Positions 22,723-33,379 of a DNA stretch of 64,000 bases are shown piece by piece. Position numbers and translations under genes: made by a program. The number at the start of each line of letters is the position of its first letter. Position 1 is the first letter of the stretch. The DNA is taken from assembly GCA_958510875.1 (NCBI GenBank), contig OY294069.1, forward strand, positions 161,075,111 to 161,139,110, written 5' to 3'. The stretch is from Endomychus coccineus. Its lineage: Eukaryota > Arthropoda > Insecta > Coleoptera > Endomychidae. A model generated the notes under the pieces. That model worked only from the letters and a program-made list of their open reading frames with translations. It was not told where the DNA came from and did not search any database.

Positions 22723-22845
22723 CTAGATATGTGTCTGTACTGTGCTTTAAAACTGATATACTTTCTTGAAAAATGGTGTGACCGGTATTCAAAATATGTT
22801 TTGTAAATCCCGGATTTGTCGAAATCGGAACAAACAAGCGAATGT
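22723..22845 (-). mobile_element. PLE-A copy, right part
   Basis: Continues the split PLE-A: CTAGATATGTGTCTGTACTG and the GGTGTGACCGGTATTCAAAATATG segment correspond to 16305-16375 and 61575-61625. Confidence 0.75.
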
Positions 22846-22846
22846 G

Positions 22847-22980
22847 CCTAACCTAACCTAATAACATAAAGGAATGTAAAATAAATATAAACTAAAAAAG
22901 ATGTTAAAAAATCTAACCTAACCTAATAACATGAAGGAATGTGAAATGAATCTAAACTTAAAAAAGATCTTAAAGAATGG
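22847..22980 (+). repeat. Two-copy tandem repeat with CCTAA motifs
   Basis: Two units of about 66 bp start with two or three CCTAA repeats (near 22847 and 22913) followed by TAACATRAAGGAATGT. CCTAA is the complement of the insect telomere motif TTAGG. Confidence 0.6.
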
Positions 22981-23402
22981 CTGAATACTCCCTAAATTAC
23001 TTATACTATAGAAAGTCTGTTAGATTCAATTTGAATAATCTCCAATATATACATTCCTATATGATCTAAATATTATAAACTCGCAGTTTTCATGTTGGTT
23101 ACTACGTAAAAAAAAATTAAAGGAAAGTACCATATGATAAGACATATTTCATCATTGCAAAATATCCCTGTCACACATATCCTGTCAAATTATACAAAAT
23201 ATATGTTATATTGATTATATATTATATTAATTATAATGCATTCAAAATACCTATTTCAGTGAATTACGAAATTATATCACACACGAATCAGCAATGATTT
23301 CAGTAGGATATTTTTATTCCCTGTACTTATGGATGTATTGATATATTTACTATCTCTGGAAATAAATTATTATTATTTTAATTAGGTATATACAGATAAT
23401 TT

Positions 23403-23610
23403 TCGTTGCACAATTAATTTGCAACAAGAAAGCGACAATTAATACAATATTTAATTTACAAAAATCAAACTTTTTCCAACGGTAATGCTAACTTCACTGT
23501 CAATTCGTCATAACCTGCCGTAAAAAATTATTTAGAGCTTCAAATTCTTTTATTGCACAACTAATTTACAACAAAAAAGCGACAATCAATAGAATAAGTA
23601 GTTAAAATGT
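23403..23610 (+). repeat. Diverged direct repeat pair
   Basis: GTTGCACAATTAATTTGCAACAAGAAAGCGACAAT-like sequence near 23404 recurs near 23552 with a few changes, about 148 bp apart. Function unknown. Confidence 0.5.
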
Positions 23611-23737
23611 TGAAAATCGCGACGTATATAAATTAATGTCAATATCGTAAAGACCTTTATCACAAGATTGTACGAATAACGCACACCTCGGTTAAGATTC
23701 AATATTAAAATTCAAATTATGTTGTACTTTGTTTCAG

Positions 23738-24062
23738 GGTGGAACGTTCTTCGGATCAGGTAATAAAGCCTATCAATCTAGAGGCGCTAACAAAATGGGT
23801 GGGCAACATACCGGAAGACGTGGTACGTGACATGGCTGAAATAGCCCCGATGCTATCGGTGCTTGGATATGATCCGTACGCCAATCCACCGGAATACGGC
23901 AAACCGGACGCGGTAGTCGCCAGCAACACCAAAGACATCGAAAATCATAAGAGCGAATGGGAACGGAAGGCCAATGAGATGTTCAACGTCCATTGGGACA
24001 ACGTAGGCGGTGATACAGTTCTAGACAGGGAACCGAGTGATCCACCGAATAATGTCACGTGA
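23738..24062 (+). CDS. TPST: Tyrosylprotein sulfotransferase, terminal exon
   Basis: The acceptor GTTTCAG at 23731-23737 is followed by G, which completes the split Lys codon, then [11 protein letters not shown], matching the invariant TPST C-terminal block that contributes Ser and Lys to the active site. Then follow [20 protein letters not shown] and [15 protein letters not shown], the canonical end of the catalytic domain. About 45 less conserved polar residues follow before TGA at 24060-24062, as in other insect TPSTs with divergent tails. The exon is more GC-rich than the flanking DNA. The intron before it is about 17.7 kb. No defect is visible. Confidence 0.95.
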
Positions 24063-24095
24063 TAAGACTTTTACGTTACGCCGACGATAATTGAC

Positions 24096-24101
24096 AATAA
24101 A
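24096..24101 (+). terminator. Candidate polyadenylation signal of TPST
   Basis: AATAAA lies 33 bases after the TPST stop codon. It is the first such hexamer downstream; a very short 3' UTR would result. Later AT-rich stretches could also serve. Confidence 0.45.
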
Positions 24102-24834
24102 AAATAGAATATTCGTCAGTGTTCGCAGGTTAAGTGTACCATTACTATTGTAATGGTTACTGAACAAATGTGTGGGACTTTCTCACCAGATAGGGTGTCG
24201 GACCGAAGAACCAGAATAACGTATCAAAATGATTTTGTGATTTCCTATTCGGGAAGCTAATTTTTGAGTAAATATCTGTTTATCTAAAGCTTTCGAAGGT
24301 AAGTTACTTGATTTATTTCGGTGCCAGTCTGAAATCGAGCCTATACTATTTGGATTAGTGTTTTAAGTAATTTATATTTTCAAGTACAATATATTTATAC
24401 ATTTCTTTCAGTCAGATTGTGTGGGCTGGGAATAGACACAGCAAAACTTATATGGGAGTTATTCTTTTGTGAAAAAATACTACACAGGCGTAAAAGTTGA
24501 AAGACCAAGAACAAATTTCACAAAACCAAAAATTGCTTTGATTGTTGCAATCTTAATTAATCGAATCTACAATAAATCTTAACTAATCGCATTAAAAATG
24601 AATCTCAACTAATCGGATCTACAATAAATCTTAACTAATCGGATCTCTCTAATTGAAACCGCAACAATCATAGTTACTTTTGGTTAAAACTTCATGGCAA
24701 AATAAAAATAAATTATGTGTGGAATAACGAACATTGAATCAAGGAAGCCTGTCATTTTCAAAGAGCAACTTCATATGGAAATATAAATTCAAAAGGTGTC
24801 ACTACCTCTAGAATCAATACAAAAAGGAAACGCG
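24102..24834. other. DNA downstream of TPST
   Basis: No gene seen. A short tandem repeat of ATCTACAATAAATCTTAACTAATCG occurs in imperfect copies at about 24564-24650. Confidence 0.5.
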
Positions 24835-25625
24835 TCCTTTAATGGGGTTGATTTCTGGAAAGATCTTTTTCAAGAATTGCTTGTATCACTTGTTCTGTAT
24901 TTTCCGGGTTGATTTGATGAGCTCTAACCCTTCTTATCATATCTCATAAATGTTGTATGGGATCAAGGTCGGAAGAACAAGCAGGCGAGTCTAAAACTAA
25001 AACTCACACACCCTACGTTTCTAAGGCAGTTTTAGTGACTCAACTAGTATGCGGCAGGGCGTTATCTTGCATAAACATAAATGTTTATCCAAAGCATCTT
25101 TCCAGTGTCTGATTAATGGCTGGAGCACCACATCTACGAACCTCTGTCTAGTTAAGGTTTGTTGGATGGAGATTAGGGGATTTCTTTTTCGTACCATTAT
25201 CCCTTCCCAAAACATCAAGTCTAGCTTATCTTCCACGACTTTTCAAAACACGGATCTAATATGGAACCTGGTTTCATGTCTTGTCATTCTTCTATCGTTC
25301 AGTTATGATGCTTCAAACACCACTTTATTCAATCTGTTTTATTTTGTCTTTCTAATTCTGGGCCTCTAAATTGTCTCCTACCAAACAATTCTGTAGAACG
25401 AAGTCGTTCTCTTGGATACGCTGACCCCAGCAACTTGTGGAGGTTGTCTCCGTTGGAGTTCTGCGTGTTGGTCTTGTTGGTCCGTAGTAAGTCTTCAACT
25501 GCTTTTTCTGGTCCTATGGCTTTGATTTATCAATGCTAGCAACCTTGAGAATACGTTTTTGTACCACTCCTTGTGAAGCACAAGCTGTGCGGGAATGTTT
25601 CTTTGAGAGCAATTATTTTCATTAT
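24835..25625 (-). mobile_element. Dead Tc1-like transposase
   Basis: Minus strand: SRTACASQGVVQKRILKV helix-turn-helix remnant near 25600; then DLMFWEGIMVRKRNPLISIQQTLTRQRFVDVVLQP at 25236-25060 (Tc1 DDE domain after the first Asp); then PIQHL*DMIRRVRAHQINPENTEQVIQAILE at 24970-24840, the conserved PIEHLWD region and C-terminal helix. Several stops and shifts. No terminal repeats recognised. Confidence 0.75.
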
Positions 25626-25639
25626 CACAACCGAGCAAA

Positions 25640-27600
25640 TATTGCAACTTTACTTCTTAAGTATAAGTAAAATAACATTCTTTCATCTGCACGTAAATTT
25701 TTATCAATGAAAAACCTGTCTGGAAAACGCGAGTTATTCCATATAAGTTTTGTTGTGGTTTACATTTAAATATTTAATTACGGTGAATTTCATGATCTTG
25801 AATTAAAGGGTGTGATCTGAATTTGTGGAGACGTTTTATAGGCATCGGTCGATTTAGAAAACAGTTGATTGGTTGTAAACAAATAAGGTAATTTATACAA
25901 ATTGTTTTTGCTCTATTTTGAGTATTGACTTTTATTTATGAGATAAGATGGATTCAAGTGTACTAGTGAGAAATATATCGAAGGTAAAATTCTAGATTTG
26001 ATCAATGAAATAGAATGACCTAATGTACCAAAAGCTTGATTTTATTTAGGAACAAAGAGTCCTTCAAAATCTATTTTCCAGAAATTGTATGCAGTAATCA
26101 TTTACAAATTTTATCGGATTTATTTCTGTAAGGCAACTGTGTTTTATGATATATTTCAGCTGAAACTATGAATAAAATCTATTTCGTAATAAGACGTTAC
26201 TGAAGAGGTTGAGAGGTCAATTTCTTTGGAAATTTGTGTATTCGATCTAAGTCATGGCAACTGTCTAAGCAGGAGGAACTGACTTTTATCTCATAAACTA
26301 TAATTTTTTTGTATAAATTAATTTGTGAAGATGTTCTTCACTTTTGTATATCATAGACTCAGATTTCAATTTCCACTTCCATTGTTTCTTCAAAATACCA
26401 GAATTATAGTTGCTCTGATATTTTTCGCAATTCTCAGCGCGTTTCGATATTGTTTCACTCAAATTCAAAACGTTTTGTGCCAACTTTTCAAAACTATTCA
26501 TAAAAGTTAACTATGAGAAGGTTTAAAACTAACTCATGACGAAGTATAACACGTAAGAAGGCTTTCTACAAAAATCATTGAAATGATACAGTTAAGCAGA
26601 AAAAAAAAACTAAAAACCATAACTTGTCTAACGAAATTGATGTGGTTGAAAAAGTAAGGGTACCTAGTGTTAGTCCCCAAGTATCTGTTTCGAAACGTTT
26701 TATCAAGAACTTCTTTCAAACTGCATTTTTGAACAAGTATTATTTACAAAACTATATTCAGTTCTTGAGTTATATCATCAGTGAATGGTTTGATTTTTCT
26801 AAAGCGTTGGGCTGACAATTATTAAATCTGGACAGTGCAGATAGGGCAGACACAAAATCAACAATAAAATGTTAGCAAAATATCACGAATTTCGAACTAT
26901 ATTCAGAAAGCTAGCTTATTGATCTGAAAAATGATATATCGTAAAATGATTTCAGTACAAACGAACATTGATAACATACCGGCTACTGTTTGGTTAATTT
27001 TTTGCTCACAAATTGCTAAAAGTTATATATCGGACTCGTTAATGAGTTATTGATTCATCAATTAAAAGAGAAAATGAGATAGGCATCAGTGTATGCATCG
27101 AGTTTTGACAAATAACGTCCTCCAGCCGAAAATACCGAAATCTATTTAATGAAAGAATTTGTCGAACAAAGCGGTTACTCCGCCACTTCTTCAATGAATA
27201 CATCACACTGATCGAGCAAGTGAGACGATACCCCCGCAGAGGTGAATCCGTCGGGACCTGCTAGTTGACTTTTGTTTATTTATCGCGGAATGTAATTTGT
27301 AACGTAAACAAGGTGTTTTGGTTGGTTATTTCAGGGGCTTGCAACTTGAGTACGCCTCTTCAACTACTCTTGCACCGATTTAAATAATTTATTACAACGT
27401 AGCTGCTGGTAAGATGGCAATTCTACGTAATGTAAGGTCGTTTTAGTTCGTAATGTTTGGTTTACTTTGGGAGGACGTATTCGTATTGATCTTGACGATA
27501 CAATAGTATATAAACTATGCTTGCTGATAATTGAAATCCAAAATGTTCGTCCTCGGTCGATTTTTATGTCACCGATTTTAGTTCCGTTGATTTTATAGAT
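25640..27600. other. No recognised gene
   Basis: AT-rich intergenic DNA with only short open frames (up to about 67 codons). A GC-richer patch near 27110-27360 has AG/GT pairs but no coding frame I can support. Confidence 0.5.
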
Positions 27601-28870
27601 CAGGGGTCTCCAAACTTCGGCATGCGGGCCAAATCCGGCCCGCCACTGACAGTAGTTGTGAACCAATTTTACTTGTACCAATTATTAAAAGAGATTTATC
27701 ATGCTCATCGGTAATCATTCTTTGTGTGAATTCATTTTGGAGAATGTTTTCGCACACAAGTAAGTCGTACCAAATACAGAAAACAAAGATATGTTTTGAT
27801 ATTTGTTCTTAATTATATCACTGCTCTGTAAATCAATAATTTCCATTTGTAGTTCCGGGGCGAAGGTTTCAATGTCAGTATCAAAAGGATTCTGAAAAAT
27901 CTTAATTGAATCAAAGTCTAAGAAACGAGTATCAAAATTTATCTTCAAAGCACTCAAAGCTTCGATTGCAAAATGGATGGGAAACTCTCAGTAGTGTGGC
28001 TAAGTATTTCACAAGTTTCAAAATGTGTGAGAGACATTTTTCACGTAATTGTGATTCAAACAGTATTATTTTCTGTCGGAACGATTTGATATTAGTGTAT
28101 AAATCAGGGAGAAGCTGGTTTTCTTCTTACAATTTCAAATTCAGTTCGTTCATATGTTTTGCCAAATCGACATAGAATGCTACCTTCCATAGCTTTCGCT
28201 ATTTTGTAATTCAGTAAGAGCGCGATGCCTTTCATTCAAAAAAAATTTCGATCACTGCTCGAAGTTCAAAAAAGCGCCGAAGGATTTTTCCTCAACTGAG
28301 AGCTAGCGTACGGCAGTATGATGTGGTAAGTCATTTTCTCCAATCTCTTCAATAAACTCGCGGAATTGTCGATGATTCAGCCCAGTGGATCTGATGAAAT
28401 TAACAACTGATGACTGGTTTTAGAACTTTAGACATATCCAAACCTTTCCCGCACAAGGACTGTTGATGAATAATACAACGTAAGACTAATGATTTTAAAC
28501 CTTTGACACAATTGCAACCACTCCTTTATTTTTACCACACATGTTTTTTTCTCCATCAGTAGTAATAAATTTCATGTTTTTCCATCGAAGGTTTTTTTTA
28601 TTAATGGCATTTTCAAATCCCCTAAAAAAAAATTTCCCCACTAGTCGTGCCGTGAATACTATCAATATCAAGAAGTTCTTCATACACTCCATACCTTTTA
28701 TCTACTCCTCGAATAAAAATGAACACCTGAGCATTCGTTGACTCATCCAAGGCCAGAGAAAACCACTCAAAATGTCCATTTTTGACACAGTTGAGATGAT
28801 ATATTTTTTGCGATGTCTTCTAGCCCCCTCATTTATATTTCAATTGTGACAATCGGTTGAATTTCAAAGG
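27601..28870 (-). mobile_element. hAT transposon remnant
   Basis: The left edge CAGGGGTCTCCAAACTT at 27601 is a typical hAT terminal repeat. The minus strand encodes a decayed transposase: INKKNLRWKNMKFITTDGEKNMCGKNKGV (around the second catalytic Asp) at 28692-28495; a degenerate middle; then RFLDFDSIKIFQNPFDTDIETFAPELQMEIIDLQSSD and LFSVFGTTYLCAKTFSKMN, the hAT dimerisation region, at 27957-27715. This type is related to the GTF2IRD2/ZBED-like hAT group. The second terminal repeat is not found. Confidence 0.82.
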
Positions 28871-29220
28871 ATTTACTCATGAATGGAAATTTATATTACA
28901 AATATTTAACAATTACAACTCGAATCACTAAAAGATGTGAACAAAGCTACTACGAGTCGACATATGTTTAGTCCTGCTGGATTTTGACATTTGAGTTGGG
29001 ATCCGTTGAAATATTATCTCCCAGGGAGATAGTAGTTTAATAATTAGGCATTGTTCCTATGTTAGGACATATCAGTAGAATTTGCTTTTCGGAATCCATA
29101 AATAAAATATTTCCGTGCAAAGTAAATTGTTCAAAACTAAGCTGGATGACTTAAAATGTATATTAATGAAAGCTAACACTGCAGCACTCTAAAATATACT
29201 GACGTTGTGATTGTTTATAC

Positions 29221-29885
29221 TTTATATAGGAATTCTCTGGAAATAGGTCACATTAACACTTATGTTTTATATTTTCGTCTTTACGTACGTTTCGGTCTCA
29301 CGACCATCGTTAGAAGGCTTATTATGTCCTAAACGGGATTTCTTAAAACTAATTGTATTAGCACAAAGCGTCTTTATCGCACCAATTTCAATTAAAAATG
29401 CCCACGTCGCCGAAACGAACAGAACCACGAATAATCGAAATTGTAGTACCACATCAATGTTTCATGTATAAAATATATCAAGTAATATACAAACGCATGT
29501 TAGTGTAGTCTATTAACGACTGAAGACCAAAACTATTACGTTAAGTATCTACTTTCGAACCAGAAGTTAAGGTTTATGAGGTAATTGAATAAGGTCGTGT
29601 CCGACCTTATTGGAATTATCACTGTTGAGCATTCTTCCTAAAATATACTTTTAACATTATAAAGACGCATGTAGGAATTTGCAAGAGTTGTAATTAATTA
29701 AATTAGTATAAATCTGACTTAATGTCTGAATATCTGTCCTATGATTTACAGATTTGGAGTCACGTTTTATGTGAATCATCTCCAAAATAGATCTTTGATA
29801 ATAATTGGTTTCTTTAGATAGCATAAGTGTTAATGTGACCTAGAATTTATATACAATTCATATTGGGTCAAAAATCTTTATTATT
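29221..29885 (-). mobile_element. PLE-B insertion without coding sequence, inverted ends and target duplication
   Basis: Ends are a perfect 20-bp inverted pair (29245-29264 and 29822-29841). Flanks ATTGTTTATAC (29210-29220) and ATTGTTTACAC (29886-29896) form an 11-bp target duplication with one change. The interior matches the PLE-B 3' region of 16800-17430. Confidence 0.8.
29278..29319 (-). ncRNA. Mutated hammerhead motif, PLE-B
   Basis: Stem II, GAAA and ACGTACGT are kept, but the core reads CTAACGA, losing an essential G. Confidence 0.55.
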
Positions 29886-30545
29886 ATTGTTTACACATAT
29901 AATGAGACTGAAGTTTTGAGATTTTTATTGAGATAATAAAACATTAATAACCGACAGATGGCCAATTATCTAAATAACACCTCTTATCATTTTGTTTTGG
30001 TTCATACGAAATGTTCCAACGATAACCTACTTTATTAAGCGTTTTATGCAAAACTCGAGTTTTAACCTTTCTTACAAACAAAAATAACTCTATTCTCTGC
30101 TGGTCGATGATCTGCATTATGTTGTCCAGATATATCGAGTTTATATTTAAATGGCACTGAGTTCAACTATCAACCGTTTAACTCGTCCGTTGTAGATTCT
30201 GCGACGAAACGGTGTTTTGAATATTTCAGTTGGGTCATCGATTTTATTTACATAATCTAGGGCTTACGTACTTGAATAACAATTCACGTTGGCTACATCG
30301 TGAATTACAAATTTTGTTCGTTCGTAACAGATCTAAGAAAAATTAAATCAGATGAGTTAGGTAACCAAGTGTCTTCGCTCTTTGCACTTGCATTAATATT
30401 CGGGAATGCATGTTCTAATTGATTTGTTAGTTGATCCTGATAATAGTTGCCGCATTACAAATATACAGACAAGACCGCGCGGAGAAAATCGGGGATAGTG
30501 ACCTACGCCTCCCCCTAGTTTGTTCGTAGAAAATAATTTCTAATA
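29886..30545. other. No recognised gene
   Basis: AT-rich sequence between a PLE-B copy and foldback element 2; nothing supported. Confidence 0.5.
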
Positions 30546-30936
30546 TAATGCAGTCAAATGGGTATAAAAATAGGTCAAACCTGTAAATCCTTGGGAAATG
30601 GATCGATTTTGATTGGGCAAAGTGTCTTTTCAGAATGTCATCAGAAAAAAGTAGACCACAAATGAAGTTGCACAAATTGTTTATATTGTTTATACAAGAT
30701 GGCATGCCACTAATTTTAAATAATTGTTTTCCCTTCCATAACAACTCTCGCATACCTCATTAAAAAATTAATATGTTTAATTTTATATATATTTATTGAT
30801 ACTTTGTCATATTAGAACATCAACATTTTTTAAGCTATTGCATATAGCTTTTATCGCGGGCTTTGAGCGCGGCGACCGAATCAAGAAATTCCGTAACGAA
30901 AAATAACAGGAACTCGTTTATGTTGCGCTCTCTCGG

Positions 30937-31727
30937 GTGACTAATATTGAAAAATTGTATATCACGACAAAAAACGATAATTCTACATTCAAGTTTTATA
31001 ATAATCGAAGGCAAGCTGCATCGACTGCATCTTTGTTGCAAGAATTCAAAAGACTGCCTTTAAATAGTGTTCAGACGACAGCTCAAAGTGTCTTAGATTT
31101 CCTTAGTAATAGAAATGGCATTTCAATAATGACTTTCAATTGCCAAAGTCTAAATAGTCACAAATACGATTTACAAGATTCAGTTACGAGACAAACAAAT
31201 GTGTTACTTCTTACCGAATCTTGCATGGCGCATGATAATCCGATTGAAATACCTAATTCCAATTGTATTGTTCAATTCAAAAGAGATACTGTTCCAAAAG
31301 GTGAGGTAGCTATTTACCAAAATAATAATAATGTAACTAATGCTTATGCAAACTTAGAAATGGCCTACACATAGTCATGGTAGCAATTTACATTTCTCCG
31401 AGTCCAAAATTGGACGAGATGGAGCATTTTATTCATCGCACTTTACTGTAGTACACTGAAGAAGGGTCGAAAATACTTGGTACAAATGGTAATAAATTTC
31501 CACTTATCTTGGCTGGCGATTTCAACATCAACTTCGCTGATAAAAAATCAGAGCGGTTGACAACTTTTCTTTCGGAAAAATTGAATTTGAAAATGAATAA
31601 TGATCCACAAGAATCCACAACAAAATATGGGGCCACCATTGACGCGGTATTTTCCAGATATTTAGAGGATATCAAGTCTCAAACTTATGTCTCTTATTTC
31701 AGTTATTCAGTTACCATAAACCTATAG
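30937..31727 (+). pseudogene. Helentron-type AP-endonuclease-like C-terminal domain, broken
   Basis: Two open stretches (30937-31374 and 31509-31727) with a shift and a stop between. The first has STASLLQEFKRLPLNSVQTTAQSVLDFLSNRNGISIMTFNCQSLNSHK (end of helicase-linked region, then start of the endonuclease), NVLLLTESCM and a GEVAIYQN segment. The second has LILAGDFNINFAD and TTKYGATIDAVFSRYLEDIKSQTYVSYFSYS, an endonuclease/exonuclease/phosphatase fold with its GDFN motif. Wording of these blocks matches the endonuclease fused to Rep/helicase proteins of Helentrons rather than a LINE. No Rep or helicase remains upstream. Confidence 0.7.
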
Positions 31728-31964
31728 TTTCAATGATGACAAATTCCTGAATAACCTACATGTATTGTAAGATAATTAAAATATTTTAAACGATATTAAC
31801 TTCTCATTTATTCAATAAAAGAAAAAAAATTGTTTTCTTATCGGTCACCACGCTCAAAAAGTTTAACTTGAATTAATATCAAAAAAAAAACTTGAATTAA
31901 TATCAAAGAAAAAAAAATACTGCATAAATTAAAAATTAATAAATAATTATAATTGCATAAGTTG

Positions 31965-32025
31965 AGAAAAAATGCTATGCAATAGCTTCACCGCGGCAGT
32001 CCCCGAGTGCCACACGTTTTTTATT
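31965..32025 (+). other. Possible Helentron/Helitron terminal hairpin
   Basis: GCTATGCAATAGC at 31974-31986 can fold (GCTAT/ATAGC) and is followed by a GC-rich CACCGCGGCAGTCCCCGAGTG in otherwise AT-rich DNA. It resembles terminal hairpins of Helentron-like elements. It lies downstream of the endonuclease in the same orientation. Confidence 0.45.
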
Positions 32026-32119
32026 ATTTTTTCTAATTCGCTTTTAAAATTTTCCACGAGAATGCATTTAAAGACCATAAAAGCAATAAAATCGTACTCA
32101 GTAGGCCAAAATTATCCGA

Positions 32120-32335
32120 CAACAACTATAAACTCGACATTTTGGTCAAATTCGTATATTTAATAATAAATATAATTTGTTTATAACCAATTAGCAAATT
32201 TGTGGGTATACATTCGACAATATTGAAGATAAAATCGAACTAAGAATACCAAGATTATCCAAAAACGACCCTAAAGTCGGAATTTTGGTCGAATACATCT
32301 ATTTTGCTAATAAATGAATTGCTTATAACAGAAAA
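32120..32335 (+). repeat. Two-copy diverged direct repeat
   Basis: CGACATTTTGGTCAAATTCG..TAATAAAT..TTTATAACC near 32133-32187 recurs as CGGAATTTTGGTCGAATACA..TAATAAAT..CTTATAACA near 32278-32331. Confidence 0.5.
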
Positions 32336-32462
32336 TAGTCTTTATCCGATCAAAAATGGGCAAATTTTGCATTTTTTAGAAGTTTTTATGTAATCTCAAA
32401 CATGAGCTAATTAAATCCATTTCCCAAGGATTTACGGGTCCAATACCCATTTGACTGCACTA

Positions 32463-33379
32463 TTAGTTCCAAAAATAAGATATGTGACTTAAGCCCCATT
32501 TAATACAAGCACAAATGAATCTGATCAACTTCACTATAATTTCAAAGAAAAATGTCGCCAAATTATCATTATCACTTCAGAATAAAACTATTTAACTGTA
32601 ATTTCCCATTTTATATTTCCATTTCTCCACCTATATATTTTTCGACTTATGTGAGATGCTATATTTCAAATTTGGAATTTTTATCTTTGAAAACGAATCA
32701 ATAATGTGGAATAGTTTTGCAGTGTTTTTTCATTTAGACAAAACATTGAGATTTCCATATCTTCTACTTATACACTTCTATAGTCATTTTAAATGTTTAA
32801 TTTTTTGTTAAATTTTATCGAATAAATATTTTAATAAAACTATGTTTTTACTTCCAGCAAATCCTCATATTCCCATCCCGTGACATGTTTGTGAACTGAA
32901 TACAATCTAATTATAATTTCACGTATTCATATTGTGATGTCCAAATGTATTTGCACCTTTATGGGAGTCTTCCAAGAAAGAGGGTAATATTGGGAGAAAC
33001 ATAAGTAATAGAGAATTAGTATTGGTATTAGTTGAAATGGTAGCGGGCTTAATAGAAAGTTCAGTGCACTTAGCCAAAGACCCTTGTACACTATTCCCTG
33101 CTACATTTTTCAGGGGTATTTGGATATTCCGCTGCTCGACAGAATCCGTAGATCTACTTAACACTTAGATCTTTTATGTCATCGGTTATGATGATTCATG
33201 GCTCTAGCCAGGTAAGCTGGTTCGAAAAAGCGCAGGAAATTCACAAAGAAAGTGGGTTGACGACTCCACTTTGTTTCCCTCGCATCTCATACAGAAGGGA
33301 GTGTTGCTTTTCCCTACTATATGTTTAAATTTCATCAGATTTCCGTGACCTGTAGAGATCTCGAAGACTGTCCTGCTGC
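32463..33379. other. No recognised gene
   Basis: AT-rich to about 33150. From there to 33379 it may be further decayed tail of the neighbouring LINE. Confidence 0.4.

Larger units (their letters stand above)
6078..23737 (+). other. TPST intron 2 (visible), 17.7 kb
   Basis: Runs from GTAAGT to TTTCAG, phase 2, joining a split Lys codon. It holds more than ten transposon fragments in both orientations, including two Penelope families, a Crypton-like element and a 2.45 kb foldback element. 6500-7010 and 22985-23400 hold no recognised feature. Confidence 0.88.
30546..32462. mobile_element. Foldback-type element 2 carrying Helentron-type endonuclease
   Basis: Left end TAATGCAGTCAAATGGGTAT and right end (inverted) TAGTGCAGTCAAATGGGTAT, followed on both sides by GTAAATCCTTGGGAAATGGAT, give inverted repeats of about 60 bp. 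The left subterminal GATCGATTTTGATTGGGCAAAG block is shared with the other foldbacks. Possible target duplication ATA/TTA is imperfect. Confidence 0.7.

Noticed and set aside
30937..31727. Interpretation as LINE endonuclease
   Set aside because: The wording of the conserved blocks (NGISIMTFNCQSL, TKYGATIDAVFSRYL, YVSYFSYS) fits Helentron endonucleases better, and no LINE RT follows.
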